Assembly (NCBI RefSeq): GCF_001432305.1
Contig: NZ_KQ483358.1
Location: 2,658,104-2,722,103, forward strand
Source of the DNA: Curvibacter sp. PAE-UM
GTDB lineage: Bacteria; Pseudomonadota; Gammaproteobacteria; Burkholderiales; Burkholderiaceae_C
Direction of reading: 5' to 3'
DNA: 64,000 nucleotides
Made by a program: the position numbers and the translations under genes. The notes beneath the pieces are model-generated. The model saw only the letters and a list, made by a program, of their open reading frames with translations. It had not been told where the DNA came from and searched no databases. Within the stretch, counting starts at the first letter, position 1, and each line of letters opens with the position of its first letter. Below are positions 40,364-47,773 of the stretch, one piece after another.

Positions 40364-41160
40364 GTCAGCTACAGGTTCACGTGCAGGGCGTCGGGGTCTA
40401 CGGCCCCGGCCTGTCGGGCTGGACACAGACGGCCGAGGTGCTCGCGGGTCGCACCCCGCTGACCCTGGCCCCCCTGCAACTGCCACCGGCCGAGGCGCTG
40501 CCCCCCGCAGAACGGCGCCGGGCCGGCACCGCCATCAAGCTGGCCTTCGCCTCCGGGTTCGAAGCCATCCGCCAGGCGGGCGCCGACCCCGCCACCCTGC
40601 GCACGGTCTTCACCTCCAGCGCCGCCGACTGCGACAACTGCCACGCCATCCTCGAGACCCTGGCCTCCAGCGACCGTGCGGTGTCGCCCACCCGTTTCCA
40701 CAACTCGGTGCACAACGCGCCGTCCGGCTACTGGAGCATAGCCACGGCCTGCCGCGCGCCCTCCACCAGCCTGTGCGCTTACGACGGCTCCTTTGCCGCC
40801 GGCCTGCTTGAGGCTACCACCCAGGTGCTCAGTGCCGGCGAGTCCTGCCTGCTGCTGGCCTATGACACCCCCTATCCGCAGCCCCTGGCCAGCCTGCGCC
40901 CGATCGCCTACCCCATGGGCGTGGCCCTGCTGCTGAGCCCCCGGCCGAGCGCGGCGACGCTGGCCTCGCTGAGCCTGGGCCTGACACACGGGCAGGCGAG
41001 CCGCATGAGCGATCCGGCGCTGGAGCAACTGCGCCTGGGCATTCCGGCCGCGCGTTGCCTGCCGCTGCTGCAATGCCTGGCGCAAGGCCATGGGGGCCAG
41101 GTCACCCTGGAATACCTGGACGGAACGGGACTCGATGCAGACATCCGCCCTGCTGCCTGA
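40360..41160 (+). CDS. Ketosynthase chain-length-factor-like partner
   Basis: A 266-residue protein related to the N-terminal half of beta-ketoacyl synthases (ketoacyl-synt_2 type). Family members in aryl polyene clusters pair with the full ketosynthase as a chain-length factor. A cysteine at residue 131 occupies the active-site position (IATACRAPSTS), but the C-terminal histidine region of a full ketosynthase is absent because the protein ends early. Catalysis alone is therefore unlikely. It overlaps the ketosynthase by ATGA and the next dehydratase by 26 bases. Confidence 0.85.
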   Translation: MSQLQVHVQGVGVYGPGLSGWTQTAEVLAGRTPLTLAPLQLPPAEALPPAERRRAGTAIKLAFASGFEAIRQAGADPATLRTVFTSSAADCDNCHAILETLASSDRAVSPTRFHNSVHNAPSGYWSIATACRAPSTSLCAYDGSFAAGLLEATTQVLSAGESCLLLAYDTPYPQPLASLRPIAYPMGVALLLSPRPSAATLASLSLGLTHGQASRMSDPALEQLRLGIPAARCLPLLQCLAQGHGGQVTLEYLDGTGLDADIRPAA

Positions 41161-41587
41161 CCACGCCTGGATCGCGGCCCGCATTCCGCACCAGGGCAGC
41201 ATGTGCCTGCTCGACAGCGTTCTGCGCTGGGACGAGAGCAGCATCGTCTGCCAGGCCAGCAGCCACACCCACGCCGACCACCCGCTGCGTGCGCAGGGTT
41301 CCCTGGGCATGGCCAATGGCATCGAGTACGCGGCCCAGGCCATGGCCGTGCACGGCGCATTGCTGGCGGGCAGCGAGACCGCCCCGGCCGCCGGCTACCT
41401 GGCCAGCGTGCGCGATGTGCAGTGGCATGGGCCACGACTCGACACGCTGCCGCCCGTTCTGCGCGTCCATGCCCAGCGCCTTTCCGGCGACGGCAACACC
41501 CTCCTCTACAGCTTCCATCTCGAAGCGGGAGAGGCCACCGTGCTGAGCGGTCGCGCCAGCGTCATGCTCGACGCCAGCAAGGCCTGA
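41135..41587 (+). CDS. Hotdog 3-hydroxyacyl-ACP dehydratase (ApeP-like)
   Basis: A 150-residue hotdog-fold protein beginning DHAWIAARIPHQGSMCLLD (residues 10-28), with the PHxxxMCLLD segment typical of FabZ-like dehydratases of aryl polyene and xanthomonadin clusters. ATG 41135 overlaps the end of the chain-length-factor gene by 26 bases; the longer frame from 41090 has no start support. It probably pairs with the small ApeI-like protein at 34934 or acts on longer intermediates. Confidence 0.82.
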   Translation: MQTSALLPDHAWIAARIPHQGSMCLLDSVLRWDESSIVCQASSHTHADHPLRAQGSLGMANGIEYAAQAMAVHGALLAGSETAPAAGYLASVRDVQWHGPRLDTLPPVLRVHAQRLSGDGNTLLYSFHLEAGEATVLSGRASVMLDASKA

Positions 41588-41614
41588 GTTCTTTTCACCC
41601 GCCATGGACCCCGC

Positions 41615-42334
41615 ATGAAATACGCACTCGTCACCGGCGGCAGCGGCGCCATCGGCGCGGCCATCTGCCGCCAGCTGGCCGCCGACGGCCTGCACGTCAT
41701 CGTCCACGCCCACCGCAATGTCGAGGCGGCCGAAGCGCTGCGCGCAGAGATCGTGGCCGCGGGCGGATCGGCCAGCACCGTGAGTTTCGACGTGGCCGAC
41801 GAGGCGGCAACGCGCGCGGCGCTGGAAGCCATCGTCGCGCAACAGCCCATCCAGGTACTGGTCAACAACGCCGGCATGCACGACGATGCGGTCTTTCCGG
41901 GCATGAGCAGCGCGCAGTGGCATCGCGTGATCGACGTATCGCTCAACAGCTTTTTCCACGTCACGCAGCCCTTGACCATGCCCATGATCCGCACCCGCTG
42001 GGGACGCATCATCACGATCACGTCCATCGCAGGCATCACCGGCAACCGCGGGCAGACCAACTATGCGGCCGCCAAGAGCGGCCTGCATGCGGCCAGCAAG
42101 TCGCTGGCGCAGGAACTGGCCAGCCGCGGCATCACCGTCAACGCCATCGCGCCGGGCATCATCACGTCCGAGATGAGCAAGGACGCCTTCGATGCTGAAT
42201 CGATCAACCGTCTGGTGCCCATGAAACGCGCCGGCCGCCCCGAGGAGGTGGCCGACCTGGTCGGCTTCCTGGCGTCGGAGCAGGCTGCCTACATCACCGG
42301 CCAGGTGATCTCGGTCAACGGCGGGATGATCTAG
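41615..42334 (+). CDS. FabG-like 3-ketoacyl-ACP reductase
   Basis: A 239-residue short-chain dehydrogenase with the nucleotide loop TGGSGAIG (residues 7-14), NNAG (84-87) and the catalytic Ser137, Tyr150 and Lys154 (NYAAAKSG). It is very like FabG and should reduce the keto group after each condensation. It is the last gene of the rightward operon. Its stop codon overlaps that of the convergent PAP2 gene by four bases. Confidence 0.9.
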   Translation: MKYALVTGGSGAIGAAICRQLAADGLHVIVHAHRNVEAAEALRAEIVAAGGSASTVSFDVADEAATRAALEAIVAQQPIQVLVNNAGMHDDAVFPGMSSAQWHRVIDVSLNSFFHVTQPLTMPMIRTRWGRIITITSIAGITGNRGQTNYAAAKSGLHAASKSLAQELASRGITVNAIAPGIITSEMSKDAFDAESINRLVPMKRAGRPEEVADLVGFLASEQAAYITGQVISVNGGMI

Positions 42335-43026
42335 GCTGCCACAGAGACCTGACCCTGGCGCGTCGCCACCCGAGCGGCAAACAGCCGGCGAAACAGTGCC
42401 AGCGTGAGCAGACCACCTGCGCCACCCAGCAGCACACCGCCCACCACATCCAGCACCACGTGCTGCTTGGTTGCCAGGGTCGAGTAGGCGATGACGACGC
42501 ACCACAGCCAGTTCAGGGCCAGCCAGACGCGGCCGACGCCGACGGCACGCAGCTGATGGTGCAGCCAGATCGCCGAGAACACGGCGATGGCCACGTGCAA
42601 GGAAGGGCAGGCATTGCCCGCCGTGTCGACACCTTCGAGCATGGCCAGGGCGCTGCCCGGCGGCCGCTCGAAAGCCGGCACGCTCGTGGGCCAGAAGTAA
42701 AAGCAGGCCAGGCCGACCAGGCAGGTGCCGCCCACACTCAGGCCGTAGTACAGCAGTTGCCGCAGATTGGGCATCAGCGCCGGAGACAGGCAGGTGTAGA
42801 ACCACAGCGAGAGGTAGGGCACCCAGGCCCACCCCTGCATGGGGATGGCCCGGTCCAGCCAGGTGAGGGGCATCGTGCTCACCTGCGCATGCGGGTAACG
42901 CAGCAGGAAAAAATAGGCTTCGAAAAACAGCCAGATGAAGAGCGCTGAACCCGGTGCCTTGAGCCACCAGAGGCGCCAGAACAGGCGGTTCAATTCGCGC
43001 GCCGGGGACTGTCGGGAAAGAGGCAT
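42331..43026 (-). CDS. PAP2-superfamily membrane protein
   Basis: A 231-residue integral membrane protein with about six hydrophobic segments and PAP2-type motifs: PSLH (141-144, motif 2) and STLATKQH with Asp193 (motif 3, His189 and Asp193). Motif 1 is weak or absent, as in the Aur1/Ipt1-like branch, so phosphatase or phospho-alcohol transferase activity are both possible. ATG 43026 is used; a longer frame to 43092 overlaps the divergent acyltransferase gene. It interrupts the direction of the cluster, probably as a cluster-specific lipid phosphate enzyme. Confidence 0.8.
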   Translation of the reverse strand: MPLSRQSPARELNRLFWRLWWLKAPGSALFIWLFFEAYFFLLRYPHAQVSTMPLTWLDRAIPMQGWAWVPYLSLWFYTCLSPALMPNLRQLLYYGLSVGGTCLVGLACFYFWPTSVPAFERPPGSALAMLEGVDTAGNACPSLHVAIAVFSAIWLHHQLRAVGVGRVWLALNWLWCVVIAYSTLATKQHVVLDVVGGVLLGGAGGLLTLALFRRLFAARVATRQGQVSVAA

Positions 43027-43069
43027 GGTCAATAATCGCTGATCTGTGCGCAATGGTATCAACTTGGCT

Positions 43070-43825
43070 ATGCAATCGCGACGATCCGGCAACCCGCTCT
43101 GGCGACTCTACGAAGTTTTTGTGATGGTTTTCGGGCTGGGCCTGCTGGCGGTGATATGCCTGCTGTCGATCCCGCTGTTCCTGCTGCTCTTCATCGTGCT
43201 GCCGCGTCGCTGGCACAGGGCGGTTTCACGCCGCATCATCCGTTTCGGCTTTCATGGCTACCTCCGGACCCTGCACTGGGTCTGCCAGATCCGCACCGAC
43301 CTGCGTGAACTGGATGGCCTGCAAGACGAAGGGCCGCTGATCATCATCGCCAACCACCCCTCCCTGCTCGACGCGGTCATGCTGCTGAGCTGTTCGTCCA
43401 AGGCGACCTGCGTGCTCAAGGCCAGCCTGCTGCACAACCCCCTGTACGGCGTGGGCGCGCGTATGGCCAGGTACGTGAGCAACGAGAACCCGCGCCACAT
43501 GATCGAAGGCGCCTGCCGTGAACTGGCGCATGGCGCCCATTTCATCCTGTTCCCGGAAGGCGGACGCAGCCGCGAATTCCCCATCAGCGGCCTCTCCAGC
43601 GCCTGCATTCTGATCTCGAAGAAAAGCCAGGTGCCCATCCAGACGGTCATCCTCGAGTTTTCCACGCCTTATCTGGGCAAGCACTGGGGCCTGTTCACCC
43701 CGCCCGTCCTGCCCCTCACCATCCGGGCCCGTCTGGGGCGGCGCTTCGAGCCGCCGGCGGTCACCGCCCAGGCACTGAGCGAGCTCGACAGCTATTTCCG
43801 CAGCGAACTCCAGCCGAAGGACTGA
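43070..43825 (+). CDS. PlsC-like 1-acylglycerol-3-phosphate-type acyltransferase
   Basis: A 251-residue PlsC-type acyltransferase. An N-terminal membrane segment (about 17-45) is followed by the NHPSLLD block (His96, Asp101) and the FPEGGRSR block (161-168), the two acyltransferase motifs that bind the glycerol-phosphate acceptor. A GTG at 43046 is an alternative start; ATG 43070 is preferred. It diverges from the PAP2 gene with a 43-base gap and converges on the hotdog gene. Probably acylates the lipid part of the cluster product. Confidence 0.85.
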   Translation: MQSRRSGNPLWRLYEVFVMVFGLGLLAVICLLSIPLFLLLFIVLPRRWHRAVSRRIIRFGFHGYLRTLHWVCQIRTDLRELDGLQDEGPLIIIANHPSLLDAVMLLSCSSKATCVLKASLLHNPLYGVGARMARYVSNENPRHMIEGACRELAHGAHFILFPEGGRSREFPISGLSSACILISKKSQVPIQTVILEFSTPYLGKHWGLFTPPVLPLTIRARLGRRFEPPAVTAQALSELDSYFRSELQPKD

Positions 43826-43840
43826 AACCGTAGCACCGGC

Positions 43841-44353
43841 TCAGGCAGCGCGCTGGGCGAGGCTGGCCAGGCCTTCCATCACCGCCTGGCGCGGGGAGTT
43901 GATCACCAGGATCTCGATCTGGGCAGCTTCATCGCCGCCCACGGTCAACAGGGCCGTGACCGCAGCCGCCGTTTCCGACATGGGCCGCGTGCGCACATCC
44001 ACCTGCACGGTTTCACGCGGGAGCACCGGGCGCTTGAAGCTGCACTTGCGGATGCTTGCCAGCAAACCCAGGTAGTCGCCTTCCAGGCGACGCGCCGCCG
44101 GGGAGCCCGCCCGCATGCCAGCGCCGGCAACCTGCGCCACCAGCTCCACCAGCATCACGCCCGGCACCAGCGGCAGGCCGGGGAAGTGGCCGCGCAGGAT
44201 GGCACCGTCCGCAGACCAGCACGCACTGGCCTGGTAGTGATCGTGGTCCAGCACCGTGAGGCGCTCGATCAGCTGCATGTCACCGCGGTGCGGCAGCAGC
44301 TGGTAGACGCCTGCGGCGTCGAGCTCGATGGGATAACTGAGCGTATCGCTCAT
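43841..44353 (-). CDS. FabZ/FabA-like hotdog protein 3
   Basis: A 170-residue hotdog protein with LPHRGDMQLIE (catalytic-type His22) and GHFPGLPLVPGVMLVE (55-70, with Glu70) segments, the two parts of a FabZ-like dehydratase site. It is the third hotdog protein of the cluster, downstream of a ketosynthase and an acyl carrier protein on the opposite strand. It may serve fatty-acid-like or initiating steps separate from polyene elongation. Confidence 0.82.
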   Translation of the reverse strand: MSDTLSYPIELDAAGVYQLLPHRGDMQLIERLTVLDHDHYQASACWSADGAILRGHFPGLPLVPGVMLVELVAQVAGAGMRAGSPAARRLEGDYLGLLASIRKCSFKRPVLPRETVQVDVRTRPMSETAAAVTALLTVGGDEAAQIEILVINSPRQAVMEGLASLAQRAA

Positions 44354-44411
44354 CAGCAGACCTCCGCCCTGCAGGCTGCGGCGCCATTGGCCCTGGGAGC
44401 GGCCCGGCGGC

Positions 44412-45674
44412 TCATGCGTAGCGTCGCGCGATCAGCGAGACATTGCTGCCGCCGAAGGCGAAGGAATTGGACATGACGGCCTTCAGGGACTGGCCGTGGC
44501 GCGCCTGGCGGGGTACGTAGTCCAGGGTACAGCGCGGGTCCGGCTGGTCAAGGAAAGCCGTCGGCGGAATGCTGCCGCTCTGCATGGCCAGCAGGCTGAT
44601 GGCGAATTCGGTCGCGCCGGCGGCCCCGATCAGGTGCCCGTGCTGGGACTTGGTGGAACTCACGGGCAGGTGATCGGCATGATCGCCAAAGACCTGGCGG
44701 ATGGTCTCGCTCTCCACCACGTCACCAGCCTCGGTGGCCGTGCCGTGGGCGTTCAGGTAATGGATGCCGGCCGGCGCGATGCCGGATTCATCGAGCGCCA
44801 TGCGGATGGCACGGTACTGGCCTTCGCTGGACGGCAGGGTCAGGTGGCTGGCGTCGCTGCTGCTGCCATACCCGCAGATTTCGCCGTAGATCGTCGCCCC
44901 GCGGCGCAGGGCGGACTCTGCCGTCTCCAGCACCAGTGCGGCCGCGCCCTCGCCGAGTACGAAACCGCTGCGGTCCTGGTCGAAGGGCCGGCAGCTGGCC
45001 GCCAGATTGTCGGGGTGGGGCTTGGCCATCACGCGCAGCGCATTCCAGGCCATGAAGACGCCGGGCACGTTCATGGCCTCGGCGCCGACGACCACGATGG
45101 CATCGGTATACCCGTGGCGGATGCTGCGGTAGGCCTCGCCCAGCGCCATGGCCGAGGAGGAACAGGCCACGCTGTAGGTGTGTGTCGGGCCGCGGAACCG
45201 GTGGGCCATCGAAATGGCGGCCGTGGCGGCATTGGGCATGAGCCGCGGCACGGAGAGCGGGTGCATCACCGTCGGGTTGCGGCCGGCCTGCAACTGCTCG
45301 TACAAGCGGGTGTAGAGGGCTTCGCCGGTGGTCGCGCCGCCCAGGCCGATGCCGGCAAACACGCCGACACGCTCAGGCTGGATATCCCATTCAGCAGCCC
45401 GGGCATCCGCCAGTGCTTCGCGGCTGGCCAGCAGGGCGAATTGCGTGGCGCGGTCCAGGCCCTGCTCGTTGCGGTCCAGCGCTTGTGCAAAGGCGGGGTC
45501 GACATCGGCCGCCAGGGCATGGGGCAGCCACTGGGTGATCCCGGGTGCGGCGGGCCGGATGGCGCTGTCGCCCTGCAGGAGGCGATCAAAGCTGGCCGTG
45601 CGCGTGAGGCCCAGTGGCGTCAGCAGGCCGATGCCAGTGACGACGACACGCTGCACGGTCGGGTGGCTTGACAT
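44412..45674 (-). CDS. Beta-ketoacyl-ACP synthase (ketosynthase) 2
   Basis: A 420-residue FabF-like condensing enzyme with Cys171 (VACSSSA), the NAHGTAT histidine and SQHGHLIGAAG histidine all present. It lies 33 bases after an acyl carrier protein gene and 58 bases before the hotdog gene, forming a three-gene leftward unit. A second ketosynthase with its own carrier is a usual feature of aryl polyene clusters, where it may prime or elongate a distinct chain. Its exact step is unknown. Confidence 0.92.
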   Translation of the reverse strand: MSSHPTVQRVVVTGIGLLTPLGLTRTASFDRLLQGDSAIRPAAPGITQWLPHALAADVDPAFAQALDRNEQGLDRATQFALLASREALADARAAEWDIQPERVGVFAGIGLGGATTGEALYTRLYEQLQAGRNPTVMHPLSVPRLMPNAATAAISMAHRFRGPTHTYSVACSSSAMALGEAYRSIRHGYTDAIVVVGAEAMNVPGVFMAWNALRVMAKPHPDNLAASCRPFDQDRSGFVLGEGAAALVLETAESALRRGATIYGEICGYGSSSDASHLTLPSSEGQYRAIRMALDESGIAPAGIHYLNAHGTATEAGDVVESETIRQVFGDHADHLPVSSTKSQHGHLIGAAGATEFAISLLAMQSGSIPPTAFLDQPDPRCTLDYVPRQARHGQSLKAVMSNSFAFGGSNVSLIARRYA

Positions 45675-45707
45675 GGGCCGGAATCAGCGCTTCCCGCCGG
45701 CGGCCAC

Positions 45708-45989
45708 TCAGGCCTTGCCCTGCAGGGAAGCCGGCGCCGGAATCTGGCCGTTGTTGGCCGCGCGGATGGTGGTCTCCATATCGGCCACCATCTCGTCAAA
45801 GCTCATGCTGCTGTAGCGCGCCGGATCGTCCACCTGAAAGCCGTAGAGGTCTTCGACCTCGAACAGCATTTCAACCACGCCCAGCGAGTCTAGGCCGAGG
45901 TCAGCGACCTTGAGCCCGGGCTGGTCGAACACGGCCGGGTCGACGTTGAACTGTTGAATGACGAAATCTTTGATGATCTGACGCAGCAT
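45708..45989 (-). CDS. Acyl carrier protein 2
   Basis: A 93-residue acyl carrier protein with the phosphopantetheine site GLDSLG (Ser35) and an acidic FDEMVADMETTI C-terminal helix. It is the first gene of the leftward carrier-ketosynthase-hotdog unit. The C-terminal tail is Ala/Pro-rich. It differs in sequence from the 31187 carrier, suggesting the two serve different condensing enzymes. Confidence 0.88.
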   Translation of the reverse strand: MLRQIIKDFVIQQFNVDPAVFDQPGLKVADLGLDSLGVVEMLFEVEDLYGFQVDDPARYSSMSFDEMVADMETTIRAANNGQIPAPASLQGKA

Positions 45990-46230
45990 GGTGACTCTGT
46001 TTCCTCATGGGCTCCCGCGGTCTGGCAGGTAAATCCGTCCGCCTTGCGGTCCGGAATTCACAGCTGACGAGCATCCCAGGGAATTTGTTGTTGTACACGG
46101 CACCAGGCAGGAAACACCCTGTCCGGCTACAGCCATGTGCCCCGACAAGTTGGCCCATGGTCAGGATCAAATTGTACCCAGATTCCCCCAGGATTCGCAC
46201 GGAAAAGCTGGCCCCGCCGAACGGTCCAGC
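45990..46230. other. Upstream region of the leftward carrier-ketosynthase unit
   Basis: This 241-base gap between the acyl carrier protein gene and the glycosyltransferase has no convincing gene; a 99-residue minus-strand frame crossing it continues out of frame into the carrier gene and is not credible. It must carry the promoter of the leftward unit and any terminator of the glycosyltransferase. A TACAAT sequence read leftward near 46172-46177 is a possible -10 without a good -35. No operator palindrome stands out. Confidence 0.4.
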
Positions 46231-47013
46231 TCAGCGGCGGCGACCACCCAGGCGTCGTACCAGCAGCAGCGGCAGGCGCAGGGCAAAACCCAGCATCAGG
46301 CGCGTGTGCATCCAGGTCAGCAAGGCGTTGTCGCGCAGGTAGTTGAAGTGCGAGACGCCGCCCTCCTCAGGCCGCAGGTATTTGACCGGCGCGTCGATAT
46401 TGAGCGGCCAGACACCGGCCCAGCACAGGCGCACGGCGGCTTCGATGTCGAAATCGAAACGGCGCATCCAGCGCTGGCCGCGCATGATCTTCAGCAAAGG
46501 CGACACCGGATAGACGCGAAAACCGTAGAGCGAGTCGCCGATGCCCATCCACAGCGTCTCCAGATTGGCCCAGGCATTGGATACCTTGCGCCCCTGCACG
46601 CGCAGCGCTGGCGCATCGGCAGCAAAGACCGGCTTGCCCAGCACCATGCGGCAGACATCGTCGCCCGAAGCCTGCATGAAAGCCGGGATCAGCTGCGCGG
46701 GGTGCTGGCCATCGGAATCCATGGTCAGCACATGCGTGTAACCGGCCGCCTCGGCCAGCGCCAGCCCGTGCAAAACGGCTGCGCCCTTGCCCTGGTTCTG
46801 CGCCAGCACCATGACTTTCAGGTCAGGCTCCTGTGCGGCCAAAGCCTGCAGCTGCGCCCCGGTGCCATCCGTGCTGCCGTCGACCACCACCCAGACCGGA
46901 GCCCAGTGGTGCAAGGCCTCCTGCACGGTCTCCAGCACCTTGGGGCCGGTGTTGTAGCTGGGGATCAGAACCAGATGGGTGCGCGAAGGCGTGGCGCCGG
47001 GAGGACATGACAT
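46231..47013 (-). CDS. Family 2 glycosyltransferase (DPM1-like)
   Basis: A 260-residue GT-A fold glycosyltransferase with PSYN (18-21), VDGSTDG (44-50) and TMDSDGQH (97-104, with the DxD metal site) as in dolichol-phosphate-mannose-synthase-like enzymes. No signal peptide or clear transmembrane segment is seen, though the C-terminus is hydrophobic and basic (LRLPLLLVRRLGG). Its position at the edge of the polyene cluster and oxidase block makes it probably the sugar-adding enzyme for the lipid. The sugar and acceptor cannot be predicted. Confidence 0.87.
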   Translation of the reverse strand: MSCPPGATPSRTHLVLIPSYNTGPKVLETVQEALHHWAPVWVVVDGSTDGTGAQLQALAAQEPDLKVMVLAQNQGKGAAVLHGLALAEAAGYTHVLTMDSDGQHPAQLIPAFMQASGDDVCRMVLGKPVFAADAPALRVQGRKVSNAWANLETLWMGIGDSLYGFRVYPVSPLLKIMRGQRWMRRFDFDIEAAVRLCWAGVWPLNIDAPVKYLRPEEGGVSHFNYLRDNALLTWMHTRLMLGFALRLPLLLVRRLGGRRR

Positions 47014-47057
47014 GGGCGTGGATTATGGCAAACGGTCGTGACAGGCCCGGCTCGGGA

Positions 47058-47741
47058 TCAGCCGGCCGGGGTGATGCACCACGGCGCCGTGTCGTGCACC
47101 AGTCCCATCCACAGCGCCCAGGCCGAACTGGCGGCCAGCGCCAGGCCGGCCAGGCGCACGCCCCAGTCACCGCGGCCCGTGCCGCGCAGGCGCAGCCATA
47201 ACCAGGGGCCGGCCATCATGGAAACGGCCGTGCCAGCGGCGAAGAGCGCCATGACGGCCGCGCCTTCGATGGCGCTACCGGTCATGGCCGCCACCAGCAG
47301 GGCCGAATACAGCAGGCCGCAGGGCAACAAGGCCCACAGCGTGCCCACCACCAGCGGTGCGCCACGGCCGCGGCCAGCGGCCAGCGCACGGGCACCGCTC
47401 CACAGGCGGCGCGCGGCATTTTCCAGCCAGACCGGCTGCTGCGCGCGCACCAGCAGCACCAGACCCAGCATGAAGGCCGCCACATGAAACAGGGTCCAGA
47501 CCGGGCGCAGCGCGGCCGACTGGATGGTGAGCCAGCCCAGGCCCTGGATGGAAGCCGCAGCCAGGCCACCCAGTGCCGCGTAACCCAGCACGCGACCGAG
47601 CTGGAACACCCACATGGCCTCGTTGCGGCGTTCGCCGGCGGCCTGGCCCAAACCGGCGCAGGCCGCGCCGCACATGGCGATGCAATGGGGGCCACCGGCC
47701 AGGCCCATGAGCAGGGCCGTGACAGCCAGGGAAGTCTGCAT
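47058..47741 (-). CDS. Membrane protein of the SafE/CcoH-associated urease-accessory-like family (COG2836)
   Basis: A 227-residue polytopic protein with six or so hydrophobic segments, two similar halves, and conserved HCIAMCGAACAG and VVGTLWALLPCGLLYSALL segments carrying cysteines. This is the COG2836 type often found beside cbb3 oxidase or heavy-metal genes, where a role in copper or heme delivery is suspected. The orientation is leftward, 33 bases after hemN, so the two may be co-transcribed. The TauE/SafE superfamily relation does not fix a substrate. Confidence 0.8.
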   Translation of the reverse strand: MQTSLAVTALLMGLAGGPHCIAMCGAACAGLGQAAGERRNEAMWVFQLGRVLGYAALGGLAAASIQGLGWLTIQSAALRPVWTLFHVAAFMLGLVLLVRAQQPVWLENAARRLWSGARALAAGRGRGAPLVVGTLWALLPCGLLYSALLVAAMTGSAIEGAAVMALFAAGTAVSMMAGPWLWLRLRGTGRGDWGVRLAGLALAASSAWALWMGLVHDTAPWCITPAG

Positions 47742-47773
47742 GACGCAAGTTTAGGGCAAGGGCCCGGGCGTTC

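Noticed and set aside
45901..46200. A 99-residue minus-strand frame crossing the start of the second acyl carrier protein gene.
   Set aside because: It overlaps the carrier gene in another frame and lacks a family match; the gap is better read as regulatory.
47058..47741. Calling the SafE-like protein a sulfite exporter.
   Set aside because: The family name does not establish substrate; neighbouring heme and oxidase genes point to a metal or cofactor role.
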